64,000 bases of DNA from Fibrobacter sp. UBA7003 (GCA_002449765.1 DJXN01000008.1:67626-131625); one strand, 5' to 3'. Positions 40,998-50,281 are shown, counted from the first letter of the stretch. The notes: a model not told the origin generated them from the sequence alone. Numbers and translations: made by a program.

Positions 40998-42329
40998 ATG
41001 TCGAGAATCATGGAGAAAATATACGCCCTATTCAGGATGAACATCCTGATTTTCGTCCTATTGGCTGCGACGGTCATTGCGCTGTTCGCATACAAGAACG
41101 GTTTGGACGATATTACGTTCCTGAACCTTTCTGATTACGCCTACGTGATTCCCGAGACGGACAGCGCGGACGGGGGTGCTTCCGCGGTCGCCCTTACCCG
41201 TACGGATTCTTCCATCATTGTCGACTACGAACTCAAGGAAGGCTACGCCTACCCGTATGCGGGCGTGAAGATCCTCCTGGGCGATGGCAAGACCAAGGGC
41301 CGCGACTTCTCCAAATACGACAGCATCTTCGTGTGGATCAAGCCCCGTGGCGAGGGAACGGTCCGCCTCTACCTGCGCGGCTACGATGCCGACTTCTACC
41401 GCGAGGGCGACGAAGGTTCGCTCAAGTTCAACGAAATCGAGTTCTTCCCGCTCGAAGAGACTTATCCCGCCGTGTTCGTCCCGCAGGAATTCCGCGTGGC
41501 GTCCTGGTGGGTCGCCCAGAACGAAATCAACGTCCACAAGGCGCGCGTCGACCTCTCGAACATCCCGCTTATCGAAATCCAGACGGGCACGAACGCCCCG
41601 CTCGGCTACGGCACGCTCGAAATCCGCGGACTCTGCTTCAAGGGCAAGAAGATCCCGTGGGCCGACCTTGTGACCATCATCGTCGCGGTCTGGTTCGTCA
41701 CCTTCCTTATCATCCTCGTCATCCGCTTCTTCGACTACAACCGCGAGCGCGCCGCGAACAAGAAGCGCCAGGAAGAACTGGAGCGCTACCTCGAGGCTCT
41801 CGAAATCGAGAAGAGCGAATACGAGAAGTCCAGCCGTACCGACCCGCTTACTGGCTGCCTCAACCGCGCCGGTTTCGGCAGTGTGCTCTTGCGCGAACAG
41901 GAAAACCTCAACAAGAACGGTTCCTCCGTCTCGTTCGTGATGCTCGATATCGACCATTTCAAGGAAGTGAACGACACCTACGGCCACAGCGTGGGCGACG
42001 AGGTGCTCGTGAACCTCTCGAAGCTCATCCAGGGCAAGATCCGCAACAGCGACAGCCTGGTGCGCTGGGGAGGCGAGGAATTCGTCATCCTCTGCGGCGA
42101 CACTCCCATCCAGAACGCGCAGTTCCTGGCCGAGAAGCTCCGTATCGCCATCGAGAAGGCCCAGCTCATCAAGCAGCAGACCATTACGTGCTCGTTCGGC
42201 ATTGCGGAGATGATTCCGGGCGAAGATCCCAAGAAGCTGTTCGAACGCGCCGACAAGGCCCTCTATGCCTCCAAGGAAGGCGGCCGCAACCGCGTGACGA
42301 GCGCGACCTACAAGCGCCAGAACCGATAG
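40998..42329 (+). CDS. Membrane-bound diguanylate cyclase (GGDEF)
   Basis: A 443-residue protein that should make cyclic di-GMP. An N-terminal membrane helix (about 14-34), an exported beta-rich sensor of about 190 residues (VWIKPRGEGTVRLYLRGYD resembles carbohydrate-binding-type jelly rolls), a second membrane helix (about 225-250), a coiled coil, and a GGDEF domain (about 275-440). The active-site motif reads RWGGEEF near residue 355; the inhibitory I-site R-x-x-D (RNSD) lies five residues before it, so product inhibition is likely. A TATTTTTG box (40967-40974) and an AGGAAGG ribosome site precede the ATG. A lipoprotein gene follows after three bases. Confidence 0.93.
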   Translation: MSRIMEKIYALFRMNILIFVLLAATVIALFAYKNGLDDITFLNLSDYAYVIPETDSADGGASAVALTRTDSSIIVDYELKEGYAYPYAGVKILLGDGKTKGRDFSKYDSIFVWIKPRGEGTVRLYLRGYDADFYREGDEGSLKFNEIEFFPLEETYPAVFVPQEFRVASWWVAQNEINVHKARVDLSNIPLIEIQTGTNAPLGYGTLEIRGLCFKGKKIPWADLVTIIVAVWFVTFLIILVIRFFDYNRERAANKKRQEELERYLEALEIEKSEYEKSSRTDPLTGCLNRAGFGSVLLREQENLNKNGSSVSFVMLDIDHFKEVNDTYGHSVGDEVLVNLSKLIQGKIRNSDSLVRWGGEEFVILCGDTPIQNAQFLAEKLRIAIEKAQLIKQQTITCSFGIAEMIPGEDPKKLFERADKALYASKEGGRNRVTSATYKRQNR

Positions 42330-42332
42330 CCT

Positions 42333-42704
42333 ATGCGCACGCGTCTTTCCCTTGCCCTTGCGGCGTTGTCGCTTCTGCTCGCCTCGTGCGCACACAAGGA
42401 GCCGGAGGTCGATTTCAAGCCTATCCAGCTGTCGTGGAACGCCCTCTCCGAGGAGGCCGAGAACCACCCGGAAAAGGACGCCTGTGTGATTGCCGTCACC
42501 GCAAAAATGATGCGCGAGAGGGCGGTCCTGGACTCGAAGTCCGAGGTGCTGGACTACCTGGTGAACTACGATCTTAAGGGCGGTATCCTCGAATTTGAGG
42601 GTTTTTGCGGGGTTTCGGCTTCCCGTGAATCCCCGGAGTGCCGCTGGACGGCCTCATGCCCTAGCGCCGAAAATGTCGTTGTAAAATTTCACAACGGAGA
42701 CTAG
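42333..42704 (+). CDS. Small lipoprotein of unknown function
   Basis: A 123-residue predicted lipoprotein (lipobox LLASCAHK, Cys19). The mature part has three further cysteines (DACVIAV, FCGVSA, ECRWTASC) and no motif I recognise. The start lies three bases after the diguanylate cyclase stop, so it may be a lipoprotein partner of that enzyme, as in some systems where a periplasmic protein tunes the sensor domain; that link is inference. Confidence 0.7.
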   Translation: MRTRLSLALAALSLLLASCAHKEPEVDFKPIQLSWNALSEEAENHPEKDACVIAVTAKMMRERAVLDSKSEVLDYLVNYDLKGGILEFEGFCGVSASRESPECRWTASCPSAENVVVKFHNGD

Positions 42705-42753
42705 CCCCTAATACTACCTTTTTGGCTTGCGCTGTTTTATTTTTAATCTGTTA

Positions 42754-42787
42754 GCCCACAAGACTTTGCGGGCCACCCCGAGGGGTG
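42754..42787 (+). promoter_or_regulatory. Two leader hairpins before TIGR02147 gene
   Basis: GCCCACAA (42754-42761) and TTGCGGGC (42766-42773) form an eight-base-pair stem with one mismatch, directly followed by the palindrome CACCCCGAGGGGTG (42774-42787). The ribosome binding site AGAGGA and a GTG start follow. A TACCTTTT box near 42715-42722 could be the promoter. The hairpins would be in the 5' leader of the regulator mRNA. Confidence 0.4.
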
Positions 42788-42805
42788 ATTCCAGAGGATA
42801 TTTTT

Positions 42806-43642
42806 GTGAAGCCGATTTTTGAATATACAGACTACCGCGAATGGATCCGTGACGCATTTGACGACTTCAAGCAGCGCAAGAGCGTCATCTCCTGGCGTTA
42901 CATGGCGATGAAGCTCGGGGCGGACCCGGGCAACCTTTTGCGCGTATCCCAGGGAAAGATCCACCTCACGCTCTCTCTCGTGAAGCCCATGGCGGAATTC
43001 TTCGGGCTCGACGAGAAGGAGACCGCCTACTGGACCGAACTTGTTTGCTTCGGCCGCGCGAAGACGGATGCCGAGGCGCTGAACCATTACGAGAAGATGC
43101 AGATCCTGAAGGGAATCCCCCTCAAGAGGCTTGCGAAGAAGGAACTCGAGTTCTACCGCAACTGGTATTGCAACGCCATCCGCTCGATTATCGGCATCTG
43201 CAAGTTCAAGGACGACTTCGAGGGCCTTGCGGAGAGCTGTACGCCCCCGATTACGGTGGAAGAGGCCAAGAGCGCCGTAAAACTTTTGTATGATTTAAAC
43301 ATGATTTCGAGGGATAGGGATGGATACTGGAAGGTGAACGATACCTTCGTGAGTACCGGTGGAAACTGGCGCTCCGAGGCTGTCCGCACGTTCCAGAAGG
43401 AAACCATCCGCCTTGGCGGCGAATCCCTCGAACGCCATGCGCCTCCCCTCAGGGACATTAGCACGGTGACGATGACGTTCAACATGGACGACATCGCGCT
43501 CATCCGCGAAAAGATCAAGGAGTTCCGCAGCGAGCTTCTGCGCATGTCGCAGGAAGGCGATGGCGACGATACGGTCTTCCAGCTGAATGTCCAGCTGTTC
43601 CCGATTGGATTTGCGAAGAAACTACAGGAGAAGGAAAAATGA
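42806..43642 (+). CDS. TIGR02147-family protein (Fibrobacter paralogous regulator)
   Basis: A 278-residue cytoplasmic protein of the TIGR02147 family, known chiefly as a large paralogous group in Fibrobacter. The family opening KPIFEYTDYREWIRDAF is intact; the N-terminal part (about 10-75) resembles a helix-turn-helix, and the C-terminal part has the conserved KSAVKLLYDLNMISRDRDGYWKV winged-helix-like segment and VTMTFNMDDIALIREKIKEFR. The GTG at 42806 is taken as start because it gives the family N-terminus with AGAGGA seven bases upstream; an earlier in-frame GTG at 42785 is less likely. Its stop overlaps the next lipoprotein's start by four bases, the usual pairing of these regulators with an exported protein gene. 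Confidence 0.85.
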   Translation: MKPIFEYTDYREWIRDAFDDFKQRKSVISWRYMAMKLGADPGNLLRVSQGKIHLTLSLVKPMAEFFGLDEKETAYWTELVCFGRAKTDAEALNHYEKMQILKGIPLKRLAKKELEFYRNWYCNAIRSIIGICKFKDDFEGLAESCTPPITVEEAKSAVKLLYDLNMISRDRDGYWKVNDTFVSTGGNWRSEAVRTFQKETIRLGGESLERHAPPLRDISTVTMTFNMDDIALIREKIKEFRSELLRMSQEGDGDDTVFQLNVQLFPIGFAKKLQEKEK

Positions 43643-45294
43643 AAAAGTTGCTTCTTCTAATGCCGATCGCCCTTATGGGGTGGTTCTGTTCTTCCGCGCC
43701 CGATGAATTTACGAAAGGTCCCGGCAGCGAGACGACGAACGGACTTGCGCTTATCGACGGCAAGCCTGCTTCCTATGCGTCTGTCGCGCTCCGGAAGGTC
43801 AACTTCCGCGCTTCGCAGGCAGTCGAGGAGAACGCCCTCGTGGTGGCCGACGGCTATGCAGACGAGAAGGGCGCCTTCGAGGTGAAGATTCCCGAGGAAG
43901 GCGAGTACCGCTTGACGGTGGTCCATCCGGATGGAGTCGCGTTCTCCAAGGTCGTGACCCGCGCCGATTTCAGTGAATCGAACGACAAGGCTTCCCCCGA
44001 CACGGTGAACCTCCTCGCGACCGCCCTGATGGCTGGAGTCGTGGATGTTCCCGAAGGCAGTTCCAATGTCTGGGTGGGCGTGCTCGGTACCGACGTGCTC
44101 GTGAAGACCGATTCGAACGGCTGGTTCGCGTTGTCCGCGCTCCCGGCGAACGATTCGCTGCACCTCTATTTCGTTGACGGGGACTACGACAAGACCCTGG
44201 ACGAAAAGACCTTGTACCTGAAGCCCCGCGAATCCGTGCTGAAGGATTATCGCGCTCCCGATCCCGATGAAGGGAAAATCGTCGCGCTCCTGAAGGACGG
44301 TACTCCCGCTGCCTATGCGACGGTCGCCCTCCGTGCCGCGGATGCGATGGCCGAAGAATTCGCCGTCCAGAGCATGGTGGTGGATTCGGATGTCCGCACC
44401 GATGCGAACGGCAAGTTCACTATGGAATGGCCCAAGAAGGGTGATTTCCGACTGACGGTCGTTTCGGATGGCTTCGCGTTCTCGAAAGTCTTCGATGCGG
44501 AAGATCTTCCCGATCTCGACACTATCAGGCTTTCTGCAACCGCTTCCATTTCGAGCAAGGTAACGCTCCGCTCTACGACTGATTTCCTGTGGGTGGGCGT
44601 GCGTGGCCTCGACATGCTTGTGAAGACTAACGATGTGGGTGCCTACGTACTCCCGAACGTGCCTGCCGACGATTCGCTTTCCATCTACTTCGTCGCATCC
44701 GACAGCCTGAACAGCCTCTACACGGAATGGAAGACCTCCGTCGAACCCAGCAGTACGCAGTTCCTGAACCCGGTGAAGGTGCTGCAGGATTTCGAGAAGG
44801 ATGGCGAAGGCTGGTACCTGAATATCGACCTCCTCAAGAAGGGTACCGAAATCAAGCCGGCCAACAATGTGGCGGAAGGTATCGTCTACGATTCGACCCG
44901 CAAGTCGAAGGTGTTCCACGGTACATACAAGCTTGCCAACGACGATTACGCATGGGCCCTTGTCGGAACGTCTTTCGAACACTACATGAATCTCTCCGAA
45001 ATCGATTCCGTGGTGTTCTACGCGAAGGGCAACGGCAACATCAGGCTTTCGCTCGAGAACTATATCGATGATAGCAAGAACCTGAAGGCCGCGACTGAAT
45101 GGATCCCGCTCTCCAAGGACTGGAAGCGCATCAGCGTGAACCCGGCAGAACTCTGCGTGGGTGCCGCGGCAACGGAAACTTGCTTCACCTCGTGGAGCGG
45201 CGTCAAGAGCTGGGTCAAGCAGTTCCACATCTTCGTGCAGGACGGTTCCGAGTTCTACATCGACGACGTGATTCTCTACGGCGCACTGTTCTAA
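43639..45294 (+). CDS. Surface lipoprotein with regulatory-like repeats and galactose-binding-like domain
   Basis: A 551-residue predicted lipoprotein (lipobox GWFCSS, Cys17). Two tandem repeats of about 190 residues cover 30-380; both contain ASYASVALRKV/AAYATVALRAA, an EYRLTVV/DFRLTVV strand and NDSLHLYF/DDSLSIYF, so they arose by internal duplication and look like carboxypeptidase-regulatory-like beta-sandwiches. The last 170 residues (VLQDFEKDGEGWYLN, then SVVFYAKGNGNIRLSLENY and FYIDDVILYG) resemble CBM11-type or galactose-binding-like carbohydrate modules. It is translationally coupled to the TIGR02147 gene, which may control it. A strong terminator follows. Confidence 0.78.
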   Translation: MKKLLLLMPIALMGWFCSSAPDEFTKGPGSETTNGLALIDGKPASYASVALRKVNFRASQAVEENALVVADGYADEKGAFEVKIPEEGEYRLTVVHPDGVAFSKVVTRADFSESNDKASPDTVNLLATALMAGVVDVPEGSSNVWVGVLGTDVLVKTDSNGWFALSALPANDSLHLYFVDGDYDKTLDEKTLYLKPRESVLKDYRAPDPDEGKIVALLKDGTPAAYATVALRAADAMAEEFAVQSMVVDSDVRTDANGKFTMEWPKKGDFRLTVVSDGFAFSKVFDAEDLPDLDTIRLSATASISSKVTLRSTTDFLWVGVRGLDMLVKTNDVGAYVLPNVPADDSLSIYFVASDSLNSLYTEWKTSVEPSSTQFLNPVKVLQDFEKDGEGWYLNIDLLKKGTEIKPANNVAEGIVYDSTRKSKVFHGTYKLANDDYAWALVGTSFEHYMNLSEIDSVVFYAKGNGNIRLSLENYIDDSKNLKAATEWIPLSKDWKRISVNPAELCVGAAATETCFTSWSGVKSWVKQFHIFVQDGSEFYIDDVILYGALF

Positions 45295-45312
45295 CGCACA
45301 TGAAAATGTCCG

Positions 45313-45337
45313 AAAAGCCCCTGCTGGGGGCTTTTTT
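45313..45337 (+). terminator. Intrinsic terminator after lipoprotein
   Basis: AAAAGCCCC (45313-45321), a short TGCTG loop, GGGGCTTTT (45327-45335) and more T. It separates the regulator/lipoprotein pair from the ispA promoter. Confidence 0.88.
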
Positions 45338-45362
45338 ATTTGATATTTGAACAATGCCGCCA

Positions 45363-45393
45363 TTGTTTGTAAACGCGAATTTAAGTATCTTTG
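45363..45393 (+). promoter_or_regulatory. Promoter, TTGTTT-N17-TATCTTTG, for ispA operon
   Basis: TTGTTT (45363-45368), a 17-base spacer and TATCTTTG (45386-45393), which ends four bases before the ATG at 45398. No ribosome binding site fits, so the first gene is probably translated from a leaderless mRNA. Confidence 0.6.
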
Positions 45394-45397
45394 GATT

Positions 45398-46285
45398 ATG
45401 GAAAATCTTGAAAAAGAATCTGCTATAGCGCAGGACTATCTTGCCCGCATTGCCAAGGAAGCGGAAGCGAAATTTGACGAACACCTTCCCCCCGTAAGTG
45501 ACCGCCCGTGCCGCCTGCACGAGGCTATGCGTTATTCCATGTTTGCTGGTGGGAAACGCTTGCGTCCGGGCCTTGCAAAGGCGACGTTCGACATGTTCGG
45601 CGGCAAGGGCGAGAAAATCTGGCTTGCGACATCTGCGCTCGAGATGCTCCACACCTTTAGCCTCATCCACGACGACCTGCCCTGTGTCGATAATGACGAC
45701 TACCGTCGCGGAAAGCTCACGAACCACAAGAAGTTCGGGGAGGCGACTGCCGTCATGGCGGGAGACGCCCTGTGCGTGCAGGCTTTCGAACTGATGGGCA
45801 AGACGGGCGATGCCCAGGCGATAGAGCTGCTTGCCCACCTGCTCGGTACCTACGGCATGATCGGCGGCGAGATGACCGATATCGAATGCGAAGGCAAGAC
45901 GGTCGACCTCGAAATTGTGGACTACATCCATTACCACAAGACGGCTGCCCTTATCGAGGCTTCGCTCCAGGTGGGTGCGATGCTGGCTGGCGCCGACAAG
46001 AAATCTATCGAAGCTATCCGCGATTACGGACGCTCCATCGGGCTTGCCTTCCAGATTGTGGACGACATCCTGGACATTGTTTCTACGACCGAGGAACTGG
46101 GCAAGGATGCCGGTTCCGACATCGAGAAGGGCAAGGCGACTTATCCTTCGCTGGTCGGACTCGAAAAGTCCCGCGAGCGTGCGCACGAACTCTACGAAGA
46201 ATCTCTCCTTGCCTTGGATAGGTTGGACTGCGACACCTCCATCCTCCGCGCGATTGCCGCCTTCATCATTACACGGGTTAAGTAA
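45398..46285 (+). CDS. ispA: Polyprenyl synthetase (farnesyl/geranylgeranyl diphosphate synthase)
   Basis: A 295-residue trans-prenyltransferase that adds isopentenyl diphosphate units to an allylic primer. The first aspartate-rich motif is DDLPCVDND (a DDxxxxD form) near residue 90, following FAGGKRLRPGL and FSLIH; the second is QIVDDILD near 220. These are the usual features of bacterial farnesyl diphosphate synthases; chain length cannot be fixed without modelling. ATG 45398 directly follows the TATCTTTG box; a longer in-frame extension is rejected. The stop overlaps the dxs start by one base, linking precursor supply and chain elongation in one transcript. Confidence 0.93.
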   Translation: MENLEKESAIAQDYLARIAKEAEAKFDEHLPPVSDRPCRLHEAMRYSMFAGGKRLRPGLAKATFDMFGGKGEKIWLATSALEMLHTFSLIHDDLPCVDNDDYRRGKLTNHKKFGEATAVMAGDALCVQAFELMGKTGDAQAIELLAHLLGTYGMIGGEMTDIECEGKTVDLEIVDYIHYHKTAALIEASLQVGAMLAGADKKSIEAIRDYGRSIGLAFQIVDDILDIVSTTEELGKDAGSDIEKGKATYPSLVGLEKSRERAHELYEESLLALDRLDCDTSILRAIAAFIITRVK

Positions 46286-48156
46286 TGGAATTGAAAGACG
46301 TAAAGTCTCCCGAGGACATCAAGCACTGCTCCTTGGACGAATTGAACCGGCTTGCATCGCAGGTCCGCGAAACCATCATCGGGCAGGTCTCGAAGCATGG
46401 CGGGCATCTTGCGTCTAGCCTTGGCGTCGTGGAGCTCACGCTTGCGCTCCATTACGTGTTCAACGCCCCGGACGACAAGATTGTCTGGGACGTGGGACAC
46501 CAGGCTTACGTGCACAAGCTTCTGACGGGTCGCTACGACCGGTTCGACACGCTCCGTCAACAGGGCGGCATCTCCGGGTTCTTGAAGCGCTGCGAAAGCG
46601 AATACGACTGCTTTGGCGCGGGGCATGCGACCACCTCCATTTCGGCGGCGCTCGGTTTTGCGGTTGCCCGTAACCATTTCAACCGCAAGAACAACGTGGT
46701 GGCGGTCATCGGTGACGGCTCCATGACTGGCGGTATGGCCTACGAGGCCCTGAACAATGCGGGCGTCTCGAAGCAGAACATGACCATCATCTTGAACGAT
46801 AACAAGATGAGCATCGCGCCGAACGTGGGCGGGTTCAGCAAGTACCTGAACCGCGTTATATCGGACCCGGTCTACAACAAGATGCGTTCGGACCTGGACC
46901 GCCTGATGAAGAGGCTTCCGGGTGTGCTCGGCAGCCGTTTCCGTGATTTGTTCCTGCAGGTGGAAACGGCCGCGAAGAATGCGGTGAAGCCCGGAACGTT
47001 CTTCGAGGACCTGGGCGTCCGCTACTTTGGCCCGATCGACGGCCACGATATCAACGAACTTATCATGATCCTTCAGAGGGTCAAGAACCAGCCCGGTCCC
47101 TGCATTGTGCACGTGCTTACCGAGAAGGGCCGCGGCCTCAACGCTGCCGAGAAGAATCCGACGAAGTTCCACGGTACGGGCCCGTTCGATCCCGAGAGCG
47201 GACTTCCGCTTTCGCCGGGCAGCCCGAATCCCTCGCTGACAAGCGTGTTCGGCAAGACGCTTTTGGAACTTGCGAAGAAGGACGACCGCATCATGGGCAT
47301 TACGGCCGCGATGCCGACTGGCTGCGGCATGGATATTGTCGCGAAGGAACTGCCCGACCGTGTCATCGATGTGGGCATCGCCGAAGAGCATGCGGTTACT
47401 TTTGCCGCGGGGCTCGCCTGCGATGGCGTTGTTCCCGTCGTGGCAATTTATTCGAGCTTCATGCAGCGTGCCTACGACCAGATTATGCACGACGTGGCGC
47501 TCCAGAACCTGCATGTCGTTTTCGTCCTCGACCGCGCAGGGCTTGTCGGAGCCGACGGCCCCACGCACCATGGCGCATTCGACCTTTCGTTCCTGCGTAC
47601 CGTGCCTGGCCTTACCATCATGGCTCCGAGCGACGAGAACGAGCTCCGCGACATGATAACGGCCTCCATCGACATGGAAGGCCCGGTTGCCATCCGCTAT
47701 CCGCGTGGCACGGCGCTTGCCGAATCCCTTGCCCCGGTAAGCGACAAGCCTTTTGACGCGAAACTCCCGAAGGTCATCGAGCAGGGGAAGGATATCTTGC
47801 TGCTCGGTGCGGGATTCATGACAAACGAACTCAAGAAGACGGCAGAAATCCTGAAGCAGAACGGATACAGCCCGACGCTTGTGGATGCGCGCCTTATAAA
47901 GCCGCTTGATACGCAATCTTATCGGGGCCTGTTCGAAAACCACAAGGTCATCGTCACGCTCGAGGACAATACCCGAATCGGCGGCTACGGTTCTGCCGTG
48001 TCGGACCTGCTCGAGGATCTCGGCTATACGGACAAGAAGGTGTTCCGCTTTGGCTTGCCGGATCGTTTTGTGGAACAGGGCGAAATTAAGGAATTGTACA
48101 AACTACTTAAAATCGATGGCGAATCTGTCGCCAGACAGCTGATGGAAAAATTATGA
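46285..48156 (+). CDS. dxs: 1-deoxy-D-xylulose-5-phosphate synthase
   Basis: A 623-residue thiamine-diphosphate enzyme that condenses pyruvate and glyceraldehyde 3-phosphate, the first step of the MEP isoprenoid pathway. Seen are SSLGVVELTLALHYVF, WDVGHQAYVHKLLTGR, the ThDP motif GDGSMTGGMAYEALN, NDNKMSIAPNVGG, the transketolase-like GIAEEHAVTFAAGLA and DRAGLVGADGPTHHG, and the C-terminal domain. Length is normal. It overlaps ispA by one base and the RNA methyltransferase gene by four. Confidence 0.97.
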   Translation: MELKDVKSPEDIKHCSLDELNRLASQVRETIIGQVSKHGGHLASSLGVVELTLALHYVFNAPDDKIVWDVGHQAYVHKLLTGRYDRFDTLRQQGGISGFLKRCESEYDCFGAGHATTSISAALGFAVARNHFNRKNNVVAVIGDGSMTGGMAYEALNNAGVSKQNMTIILNDNKMSIAPNVGGFSKYLNRVISDPVYNKMRSDLDRLMKRLPGVLGSRFRDLFLQVETAAKNAVKPGTFFEDLGVRYFGPIDGHDINELIMILQRVKNQPGPCIVHVLTEKGRGLNAAEKNPTKFHGTGPFDPESGLPLSPGSPNPSLTSVFGKTLLELAKKDDRIMGITAAMPTGCGMDIVAKELPDRVIDVGIAEEHAVTFAAGLACDGVVPVVAIYSSFMQRAYDQIMHDVALQNLHVVFVLDRAGLVGADGPTHHGAFDLSFLRTVPGLTIMAPSDENELRDMITASIDMEGPVAIRYPRGTALAESLAPVSDKPFDAKLPKVIEQGKDILLLGAGFMTNELKKTAEILKQNGYSPTLVDARLIKPLDTQSYRGLFENHKVIVTLEDNTRIGGYGSAVSDLLEDLGYTDKKVFRFGLPDRFVEQGEIKELYKLLKIDGESVARQLMEKL

Positions 48157-49385
48157 GCGAAGAAAACAAGCGCACAGTGAGAACGACTTTGAACCGCAAG
48201 TTCGGAGTTAGCGAAAAAAGAGACGAACGTCGCCCCCGCCGTGACGACGATTCCCGCACGGATGCCGGCGACCGCCCGTTCCGCAGGGAAGAACGCCCTG
48301 TATTCAAGGGCTCCGACCGTCCGGGATTCCGAGGCGACCGCCCGCGCGGTTTGCGCGAAGACGGACGCCGCCGTGAAGATGGCGAAGGCCGCTTCAGCCG
48401 CGAACGCCGTCCCCGCAGCTTCGGGGATCGCCCCTTCAAGAAGCGCTTCGACCGCGACTCCCGTCCGTTCCGCGCTTCTGGCGACATGGGTGCTCCCGTG
48501 TACCGTCAGCGTCCCGAACAGAAGGCCGACCTTGTCGACGAGAATATCGACGAATCCGTATTGGAGACTCGCGCCGCCCAGGCGGAACAGACTGCGTCTT
48601 CCGAGGCGAATCCGCCCTGGTTCCGCAAGCTCCTGGCCATTACGACCGAGAAGGGCCGCGAACGCGAAGGCCGCTTCCTTGGCGAAGGCGTGCATGTCGT
48701 TGACGAACTTGTCTCCCGTCATCGCGAAATTGTGATTGCCGTGTATGTCGTCGAAGGATTCGAGGACGAGAACCTCATCGAAAAAATCAACGACGCCGAA
48801 GTCACGCTCCACGTGCTCACGCCGGAACAGATGAAACAGCTTTCCTCGACGGTTACTCCGCAGGGGATTATCGCCCATTGCCGCATCGCGAACACCAAGC
48901 CCGTCTACGAGGCGAGCCGCAGCGTGCTCACGCTCGTTGACGCCGTGCAGGATCCGGGCAACCTCGGGACGCTTTTTCGTACGAGTCTCGGTTTCGGTTC
49001 CAACGGCATGGTGCTCGGCCGCGGTACGGTGAGCCCGTTCAACCCGAAGGTGGTCCGCGGCTCCTCGGGCACGTTCCTGCGCGTTCCCTTCGAATTCGAT
49101 ATCGACCTCGTGGACCACATCAACTTCCTGCGCAGCAAGGGCTATACCATCATTGCGACGGACCTGCACGCAAAGCAGAGCCTGAAGGAAATTCCGAAGC
49201 ACAAGCTCCGCAAGATGGCCTTCCTCGTGGGGAACGAGGGCGCAGGCACCAATCCGTATTTCATCGAGCTTGCCGACGAGACGGTGAAGATCCCGATGAG
49301 CAGCGAACTTGAATCCTTGAATGTTTCCGTGGCGCACGGAATCCTCAGCTACGAAGCCGCGCAGATCCAGGAGGAACTCAAGTAA
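48153..49385 (+). CDS. TrmH/SpoU-family RNA methyltransferase with Arg-rich N-terminal extension
   Basis: A 410-residue protein that should 2'-O-methylate ribose in rRNA or tRNA using S-adenosylmethionine. The first 130 residues are disordered and rich in Arg, Asp, Gly and Pro, with many RPFRR/FRGDRP-like pieces that could bind RNA. The substrate-binding domain spans about 150-240, and the knotted SPOUT domain about 250-410 with DAVQDPGNLGTLFRTSLGFG, FLVGNEGAGTNP and IPMSSELESLNVSVAHGILSYE. The target position is unknown. The gene overlaps dxs by four bases and pyrF by one. Confidence 0.92.
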   Translation: MSEENKRTVRTTLNRKFGVSEKRDERRPRRDDDSRTDAGDRPFRREERPVFKGSDRPGFRGDRPRGLREDGRRREDGEGRFSRERRPRSFGDRPFKKRFDRDSRPFRASGDMGAPVYRQRPEQKADLVDENIDESVLETRAAQAEQTASSEANPPWFRKLLAITTEKGREREGRFLGEGVHVVDELVSRHREIVIAVYVVEGFEDENLIEKINDAEVTLHVLTPEQMKQLSSTVTPQGIIAHCRIANTKPVYEASRSVLTLVDAVQDPGNLGTLFRTSLGFGSNGMVLGRGTVSPFNPKVVRGSSGTFLRVPFEFDIDLVDHINFLRSKGYTIIATDLHAKQSLKEIPKHKLRKMAFLVGNEGAGTNPYFIELADETVKIPMSSELESLNVSVAHGILSYEAAQIQEELK

Positions 49386-50272
49386 TGGCGAATTTCCACG
49401 AACTTCTCGAACAGAGAATCGCGAAGTGCGGGAACCCGGTATGCCTCGGCATGGACCCGGTCTTGAAGCTTATCCCGCTCGAAGGCAGTGCCGAAGAGAA
49501 GATCAAGCGCTTCTATTCCGACATTCTGGAATGCGCATTGCGCCGTAACGTGCAGCCCGCCGTGGTGAAACCCAACAGCGCCTACTACGAATGCGTGAGC
49601 GTGCAGGCGATGCTTGTGCTGCAGCAGCTGATTGCCGACTACAGGAGCGCGGGCATTCCCGTTATTCTGGATGCAAAGCGCGGCGACATCGGCAAGTCGA
49701 GTGCCGCGTATGCGACTGCCGCCTACGACGTGTACAAGGCAGATGCCGTGACGGTTTCGCCGTGGATGGGTGCCGATTCTGTCGGCCCGTTCATCCGCGA
49801 GAACTCCGAAAATGGCGCCTACGTGCTGCTCCGCACGAGCAACAAGGGTGCTCACGATTTTCAGGACATGACGGTCGTCCGCAGCGATGACCCGCGCGAC
49901 AATGCGCAGGCGTTCTACTCCGTTGCCGACAAGATTATGGAATGGGACGGAAGTCTCGGGTACCTGGGTGCAGTCGTCGGTGCGACGCATCCCGAGGAAC
50001 TCGAACAGATTACCGCCTACACGGTCGCGAAGAAGCACGAAATCCCGTTCCTGATTCCGGGCGTCTCGATTCCGGGAGTGCCGGGAGGACAGGGCGGCGA
50101 CGCGAAGACCGTGCTTACCGCAATCGCGAACGGCGGCGGCAAGCGCAAGTTCCACGTGCTCAACAGTTCGAGCGGTCTCAATTTTGCATGGCAGCGCAAC
50201 AACACGCCGTCGAATTTCGCGAACGACTGTATCGACGCTCTCGAAAAACTGGCCGAGGCCTGCGCGCTATAG
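49385..50272 (+). CDS. pyrF: Orotidine 5'-phosphate decarboxylase, type 2
   Basis: A 295-residue enzyme that converts OMP to UMP, the last step of pyrimidine synthesis. The type 2 subfamily pattern is clear: LCLGMDPV-like CLGMDPVLKLIP, VKPNSAYYE, and the catalytic VILDAKRGDIGKSSAAYA with Asp and Lys residues; later HDFQDMTV and PFLIPGVSIPGVPGGQGGD bind the phosphate. The start overlaps the methyltransferase stop by one base. No other pyrimidine gene is in the window. Confidence 0.95.
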   Translation: MANFHELLEQRIAKCGNPVCLGMDPVLKLIPLEGSAEEKIKRFYSDILECALRRNVQPAVVKPNSAYYECVSVQAMLVLQQLIADYRSAGIPVILDAKRGDIGKSSAAYATAAYDVYKADAVTVSPWMGADSVGPFIRENSENGAYVLLRTSNKGAHDFQDMTVVRSDDPRDNAQAFYSVADKIMEWDGSLGYLGAVVGATHPEELEQITAYTVAKKHEIPFLIPGVSIPGVPGGQGGDAKTVLTAIANGGGKRKFHVLNSSSGLNFAWQRNNTPSNFANDCIDALEKLAEACAL

Positions 50273-50281
50273 GGAAGGCCT

